Assembly: GCF_024746835.1 (NCBI RefSeq)
Contig: NZ_CP080531.1
Location: 2,728,001-2,792,000 of the forward strand
Length of the DNA: 64,000 nucleotides
Direction of reading: 5' to 3'
From: Mesorhizobium sp. AR02
Lineage (GTDB): Bacteria > Pseudomonadota > Alphaproteobacteria > Rhizobiales > Rhizobiaceae
Part shown: positions 60,123-64,000 of the stretch, piece after piece
Position numbering within the stretch: the first letter of the stretch is position 1
Layout: each line of letters begins with the position of its first letter
Made by a program: the position numbers and the translations under genes
Notes under the pieces: model-generated
What the model was told of the DNA's origin: nothing
Database searches by the model: none
The model's input: only the letters and a program-made list of their open reading frames with translations

Positions 60123-60252
60123 TTAAATCCTTCCAAGGAAGGTGGCTTTGTTGGAAAAAAGCTGTCGGTGGCGGAGCACCCGAGCGCATAGGGCGGCTGC
60201 AGCCGCTGTCACCGCCCCGTGGCAAACCGAACAGGAATGGCGCTCCGCGGGG

Positions 60253-60478
60253 CCTTCCCGGCTTCGTCATCCTATGGCGGAGCAAGGAGCGAAGCGGCGC
60301 AGACCATAGGATCCATGCCGCGACATCAAAAATGCCTCGACGGTGCTGAAGGATGGCGACGGGACAAAGTTTCATTCCCCGCCGTTGCATTCTTCGGCGG
60401 TTGTCACGGAATGGATCCTCGGGTCTTCGCGACGGAGCTTCGCTCCTGCTCCGCCCGTGGATGACGAAGTTGGGAAGG
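60253..60478. repeat. Intergenic repeat F (long imperfect inverted repeat)
   Basis: CTTCCCGGCTTCGTCATCC...GGCGGAGCAAGGAGCGAAGC at the left and GCTTCGCTCCTGCTCCGCC...GGATGACGAAGTTGGGAAGG at the right are mostly reverse complements. A ~70-bp core lies between. It lies between tauA and the small ORF at 60649. Confidence 0.7.
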
Positions 60479-60648
60479 CTCCGGCAACTCGACAACCGTC
60501 GGCACCCATCATCTACGAAACGACAATTTTCGCTTTTGCGATTATCACGCAAACCCATGCCTCAAACAGCTACGGAATTGACAACCCTTTCCGCGTGTTT
60601 GAGGGTAAGTATAGTATCCTTATCGACATGAGGGAATTGGAGGCAACG

Positions 60649-60825
60649 ATGAGCGGGCACCCCAGCACCATGATCGCTCACGGCAAGCACCGGCTCCCGG
60701 CACCACGTGAGTGGCACGCGACGCGGCTGTCCTGCGGGAAACCATTTGTCGCCTTGTCGCCGTTGCAGTGCATTTCTGTGCTCTTAATGGCACAAAGGCC
60801 GGTTAAAATGGCTACAGCGGCTTGA
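60649..60825 (+). CDS. Possible small ORF with strong ribosome-binding site (58 residues)
   Basis: GGAGG at 60639-60643 stands 5 bases before ATG 60649, an optimal ribosome-binding site. The peptide is His/Pro/Arg-rich at the start and hydrophobic with two cysteines later (LSCGKPFVALSPLQCISVLL). It is 147 bp upstream of the Rrf2 regulator on the same strand, so it might be a leader peptide. Nothing else supports it. Confidence 0.35.
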   Translation: MSGHPSTMIAHGKHRLPAPREWHATRLSCGKPFVALSPLQCISVLLMAQRPVKMATAA

Positions 60826-60972
60826 AAACGAAGCAAATTCAACGTTTCTCGGCTTGTACATCATGTCACTAGAATTTATGTGTCATGGATGCTTGGGCGC
60901 GGCGGGGAGGCTCGCCAGGCGTTTCGCAACGGATGGCCTCGCGCCATCGCATGACAGAGAAACGTTCGGTCT

Positions 60973-61449
60973 ATGCTCACCAAAAAAGGCAAGTACGGCC
61001 TCAAGGCGCTGGTCCACCTCGCGCACATGCCGGCCGGGCAGCTGGCTTTCGTCAACGACATCGCGACCGGCAACAACATCCCGAAGAAATTTCTCGACGC
61101 CATCCTGGGCGAGCTGCGCAATGCTGGTTTCGTCCAGAGCCGCAAGGGCAAGGATGGCGGCTACCGCCTGGCGCGGCCGGCCGACGAGATCAAGGTCGGC
61201 CATGTCGTGCGCGTCCTCGATGGGCCGCTGGCGCCAATTCCCTGCGCCAGCCGCACACAATATCAGCGCTGTGAAGACTGCAACGAGGCGACATGCCAAG
61301 TCCGACATCTGATGCTCGAGGTCCGGCAGGCGATCGCCGAGGTGCTCGACCAGCGCAGCCTCGCCGAAATGCGCGATATCGGCCTCGACGACCTTACGGT
61401 CGCGAGGGGCATCGACGATCTTCCCGTCACGGTGAAGGTCCAGGCCTGA
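60973..61449 (+). CDS. Rrf2-family transcriptional regulator
   Basis: A 158-residue winged-helix protein of the Rrf2/IscR type: MLTKKGKYGLKALVHLA at the start and SRKGKDGGYRLARP as the wing. A cysteine cluster has Cys91, Cys100, Cys103 and Cys108, near the IscR [2Fe-2S] position. A metal or Fe-S cofactor is therefore possible. Neighbours are the tau/ssu transport genes on one side and an FAD protein on the other, suggesting control of organosulfur use. Confidence 0.87.
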   Translation: MLTKKGKYGLKALVHLAHMPAGQLAFVNDIATGNNIPKKFLDAILGELRNAGFVQSRKGKDGGYRLARPADEIKVGHVVRVLDGPLAPIPCASRTQYQRCEDCNEATCQVRHLMLEVRQAIAEVLDQRSLAEMRDIGLDDLTVARGIDDLPVTVKVQA

Positions 61450-61474
61450 CGCCTCGCATTGCGCGGGGGCCTGC

Positions 61475-62833
61475 ATGAGCGGGCGCGCCAATTCGATCAT
61501 CCCCAGTTCCATCATCATTGTCGGCGGCGGCGCCAGCGGCGTCGTGATGGCCGCGCATCTCCTGAAATCGCCCAATCCGGATCTGCGCGTCACGCTGATC
61601 GAAAAGCGCCCGCATTTCGGCCAGGGCATCGCCTATTCGACGCTGCTGTCGGCGCATGTGCTGAATGTCAGTGCTGCCGGCATGAGTGCCTATGCCGACG
61701 ATCCCGGCAATTTCTGGCGCTGGCTGCAGGGGCGTGGCCTGGTGGACCAGGAGCAGACGCCACAGACGCCTTTCTACGCGCCGCGCAGCATCTATGCCCG
61801 CTACCTCGGCGAGTTGCTCGACGAACTCGAGGCGCGCGAACAGCCGACCGGGCGGCTGCGCCTGATCCATGAAGAGAGCCGGTCGATCACGCCGACGGCG
61901 TCGGGCGTCGAAGTCGCGCTCGCCAACGGCACCAGCGTCGTCGCCCATCTGGCCATACTTGCCACCGGCCATGACGAACAGCCGGCGCAAGGCCATGCGG
62001 TCCGCATGGGCTCGGAGGCCGACACAACGCTCCATCCGGACAGCGCTGTCATGGTGCTGGGCACCGGCCTCAGCATGGTCGACGCGTTCCTGGCGCTGGA
62101 ACAGCGCGGCCACAGGGGCAAGATCGTCGCCGTGTCCCGGCGTGGCCTGCTGCCGTCGCCGCACCGCAAGGGCAATCCGATCAAGCTCGATGTCGCCGAC
62201 ATTCCGCTCGGCACCCAGCTTTCCTATTTCGTCGGCTGGTTCCGCGACCTGATCCGCGAGAACCAGAAGGCCGGCATCGACTGGCGCGACGTCGTCGACG
62301 GATTGCGCCCCTTCAACCAGAAGATCTGGCAGAACTGGCCGGCTTCGGCCAAGCGCCGCTTCGTCGAACACACCAAGGCCTGGTGGGACATCCACCGCCA
62401 TCGCATGGCGCCGGAAGTCTACGCCAAGGTGACGCAAGCCGTGCAATCCGGCCGCATCCGGCTTGTCGCCGGCCGCGTCGTCGGCATCACGCCGGGCGAG
62501 GCTTTGACCGTCGACGTCCAGTCGCGCCACAGCCAGCTTGTCGAGACTTTCGACGTCGCCCGCATCTATGATTGCTCGGGCATCGTGCGAGACATCTCGA
62601 CCTCGTCGAACAGCGTGGTGCGCTCGCTGGTCGACCGCGGGCTCGCGCGGCCCGATCCGATGCGCATCGGCCTCGACGTGTCGGCCAATTGCGAGATCAT
62701 CGCCGGCGACGGCACGGTCTCGCGAAAGATCCTCGCCGTCGGCCCGCTGACGCGCGGCACCTTCTTCGAGATCGACGCCATTCCCGACATCCGCGTCCAG
62801 TGCGCGCGGCTGAGCAAGCAGTTGCTGGGATAG
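61475..62833 (+). CDS. FAD/NAD(P)-binding oxidoreductase (FAD_NAD_binding_9 type)
   Basis: A 452-residue flavoprotein with an N-terminal dinucleotide fold (IIIVGGGASGVVMAAHLL, residues 13-30). It also has RPHFGQGIAYSTLLSAHVLN, AILATGHDEQPA, and a second motif VMVLGTGLSMVDAFLALE. Proteins of this kind are often part of sulfur or halogen-containing compound metabolism, but the substrate is unknown. It lies 25 bp after the Rrf2 gene, so the two are probably one operon. Confidence 0.82.
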   Translation: MSGRANSIIPSSIIIVGGGASGVVMAAHLLKSPNPDLRVTLIEKRPHFGQGIAYSTLLSAHVLNVSAAGMSAYADDPGNFWRWLQGRGLVDQEQTPQTPFYAPRSIYARYLGELLDELEAREQPTGRLRLIHEESRSITPTASGVEVALANGTSVVAHLAILATGHDEQPAQGHAVRMGSEADTTLHPDSAVMVLGTGLSMVDAFLALEQRGHRGKIVAVSRRGLLPSPHRKGNPIKLDVADIPLGTQLSYFVGWFRDLIRENQKAGIDWRDVVDGLRPFNQKIWQNWPASAKRRFVEHTKAWWDIHRHRMAPEVYAKVTQAVQSGRIRLVAGRVVGITPGEALTVDVQSRHSQLVETFDVARIYDCSGIVRDISTSSNSVVRSLVDRGLARPDPMRIGLDVSANCEIIAGDGTVSRKILAVGPLTRGTFFEIDAIPDIRVQCARLSKQLLG

Positions 62834-62846
62834 GTGCCGGCAGCGT

Positions 62847-63617
62847 TCAGCCGCCCAGTGCCTCGCACACCAGGCGTGCGGTCTCGGCGCCGGAAAAATT
62901 CTGCTGGCCGGTGATCAGATTGCCGTCGCGTATGGCAAAGCCGCGCCACAGCCCGGCCTGGACATAATTGGCGCCGATTGCCTTCAACTCATCCTCGATG
63001 CGCCAGGGCATCAGATGCTTTCCGCGCTCGAGTGCGCCCATCTCCCAGGTGGCGTTGTCGGCGAAATCCTCCTCGGCATTGGCGAAACCGGTCACCGTCT
63101 TGCCGGCAACGAGAAGTGAGCCATCCGCGCGCCTGGCGTAACGCAGCAGCGCGGTGCCGTGGCAGAGCGCCGCCGCCACCTTGCCGGCTTCATGGAAGGC
63201 GACGAAGGTCTGTTGCAGGTCGGTCGCGCTCTCGTAGGTGAACATCGGCGCCTGGCCGCCGGCGACGACAATCGCGTCAAAGCTGTCGACATCGATCTCC
63301 GACACCGGTCGCGTGTTGTCGACCAGACTTGCCAGTTTCGGGCTCGACAGAAAGCCGAGCGAGATGAGGTCCGTCTCGGAATAGCCCGAGGGATCACGCG
63401 GGTCGCTCAGCGCGTCGGCCTCGCATCGGCCACCATCGGGCGAAAAGATCTCCACCGTGTAGCCGCGTTCGATGAAGGCGAACCACGGATGCGTCAGCTC
63501 GCTCCACCAGAAGCCGACCGGCCATCCGGTCGTGGTCGAGATAGCCGGATTGGCGATGACGATCGCGATGCGCTTCGGCCTCAGCGCATTGACCGGATTG
63601 GCATCCCTGACACTCAT
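62847..63617 (-). CDS. DJ-1/PfpI (Hsp31-like) type 1 glutamine-amidotransferase-fold protein
   Basis: A 256-residue protein with nucleophile Cys152 in AALCHGTALL, a likely helper Glu40 in FWWSELTHPW, and VVAGGQAPMF. This is the pattern of Hsp31/YDR533C-type DJ-1/PfpI proteins, which act as glyoxalase or protein-repair enzymes. It is divergent from an HxlR-family regulator, its likely controller. The plus-strand FAD gene ends just past its stop. Confidence 0.85.
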   Translation of the reverse strand: MSVRDANPVNALRPKRIAIVIANPAISTTTGWPVGFWWSELTHPWFAFIERGYTVEIFSPDGGRCEADALSDPRDPSGYSETDLISLGFLSSPKLASLVDNTRPVSEIDVDSFDAIVVAGGQAPMFTYESATDLQQTFVAFHEAGKVAAALCHGTALLRYARRADGSLLVAGKTVTGFANAEEDFADNATWEMGALERGKHLMPWRIEDELKAIGANYVQAGLWRGFAIRDGNLITGQQNFSGAETARLVCEALGG

Positions 63618-63728
63618 CTTTGCTCTCCCTTATGAAACTGTCGCCGACAAAGCCGGGCCCGGCAATCTGGCCAGATGGCGGGGTAAAATCCGCTTCCGTC
63701 GCCGCCGGGCCTTGCCTAGGATTGGGGC

Positions 63729-64000
63729 ATGACACAACGCGGAAGACTCTATGGCTGCCCGGTCGAGTTCGCGCTCGACGCGCTCGGCGGCAAGTGGAAA
63801 ACGGTGATCATCGCGCGGATCAAGCAAGGGCCGCTGCGCTATTCCGAGCTGCGCCGGCTGATCCCGTCGCTCTCCGACAAGATGCTGACGCAGCGGCTCG
63901 CCGATCTCGTCGAGATCGGCTTCGTCGGGCTCGAGACCTCGCCCGACGGCAAGGCACGTTACGCCTTGACCGAGCGCGGCCGCGATCTCGCCGCAGCGCT
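63729..64000 (+). CDS. HxlR-family transcriptional regulator, N-terminal part (cut by window end)
   Basis: ATG 63729 opens a frame that runs past the window end. The visible 90 residues begin MTQRGRLYGCPVEFALDALG and contain GPLRYSELRRLIPSLSDKML and the wing GKARYALTERGRDLA, the HxlR winged-helix pattern. Cys10 is the redox-sensing position of several HxlR/QorR-type members. It is divergent from the DJ-1/PfpI gene, the likely target. Confidence 0.87.
   Translation, partial: MTQRGRLYGCPVEFALDALGGKWKTVIIARIKQGPLRYSELRRLIPSLSDKMLTQRLADLVEIGFVGLETSPDGKARYALTERGRDLAAA

Noticed and set aside
60578..60615. TTGACA and TATAGT as a promoter
   Set aside because: The boxes are 26 bp apart, too far for a normal sigma-70 promoter.
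1..64000. CRISPR array
   Set aside because: Repeats present are dispersed palindromic intergenic elements with no regular spacer pattern and no cas genes.

Overview
The window reads as chromosomal DNA of a high-GC alphaproteobacterium of the order Hyphomicrobiales, most likely Mesorhizobium or a close relative. The evidence is the gene content: secB-fxsA-Tim44-mltA-Smr order, tau/ssu sulfonate transport, a SulP carrier, intracellular PHA depolymerase and a TadG-like pilus protein. The intergenic DNA is also typical, being full of palindromic repeats such as an AAAAGTG...CGGTTTTC hairpin family and arms containing GGGGAGAGGTGGC. No rRNA, tRNA or CRISPR array was seen. These assignments come from reading the sequence and remembered family features; no database search was possible.

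Layout. 1-9 kb: the end of a CHAD protein, a YiiX-like cysteine hydrolase, a divergent XRE regulator / secreted SMP-30-like pair, an alpha/beta hydrolase, two NTF2-fold proteins, a 3-methyladenine glycosylase, a LysR / DMT exporter pair and a haloacid dehalogenase. 9-15 kb: SulP with its small XRE regulator, a PAP2 phosphatase, a small DMT protein and a NarL-type two-component pair. 15-24 kb: a Gly/Asn-rich secreted protein, PhoX with a possible Pho box, MarR-GNAT, a flavin monooxygenase, a DUF2156 protein and an ABC-2 exporter. 24-31 kb: cydAB, followed by a small lipoprotein and a second partial copy of the cydB 3' end, then a large LAL-type LuxR regulator divergent from a DUF4242 gene. 31-37 kb: exported MsrA, a secreted AMKPA-repeat protein, DUF1223, TadG and LepA. 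37-42 kb: an AT-rich foreign-looking segment with a helicase-nuclease gene broken by one base in an A8 run, then a cassette framed by two copies of a ~220-bp repeat that holds a tiny RiPP-like precursor gene. 42-53 kb: an orphan solute-binding protein and the conserved secB / fxsA / tim44 / mltA / smr / xre block, a transglutaminase-like protease with a CtrA-type box, PhaZ and RlpA. 53-64 kb: tauABC and ssuADCB for organosulfonate use, with an apparent frameshift in ssuC, next to an Rrf2 regulator, an FAD protein, a DJ-1/PfpI protein and the start of an HxlR regulator.

The most interesting items are five. First, a 31-residue peptide gene at 41328-41423 has a lasso-type leader (Y-x2-P-x-L ... 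T) but a core with two cysteines and no acidic residue. Second, the helicase-nuclease is split at the A8 run. Third, a 22-bp inverted-repeat motif, TARTTCTAT-N7-GTAGAG, lies upstream of both ssuA and tauA. Fourth, pairs of direct repeats spaced exactly 22 bp lie in the LAL-regulator promoter region. Fifth, two loci show a gene followed by cargo and then a divergent partial copy of that gene's 3' end, which points to homologous-recombination imports.
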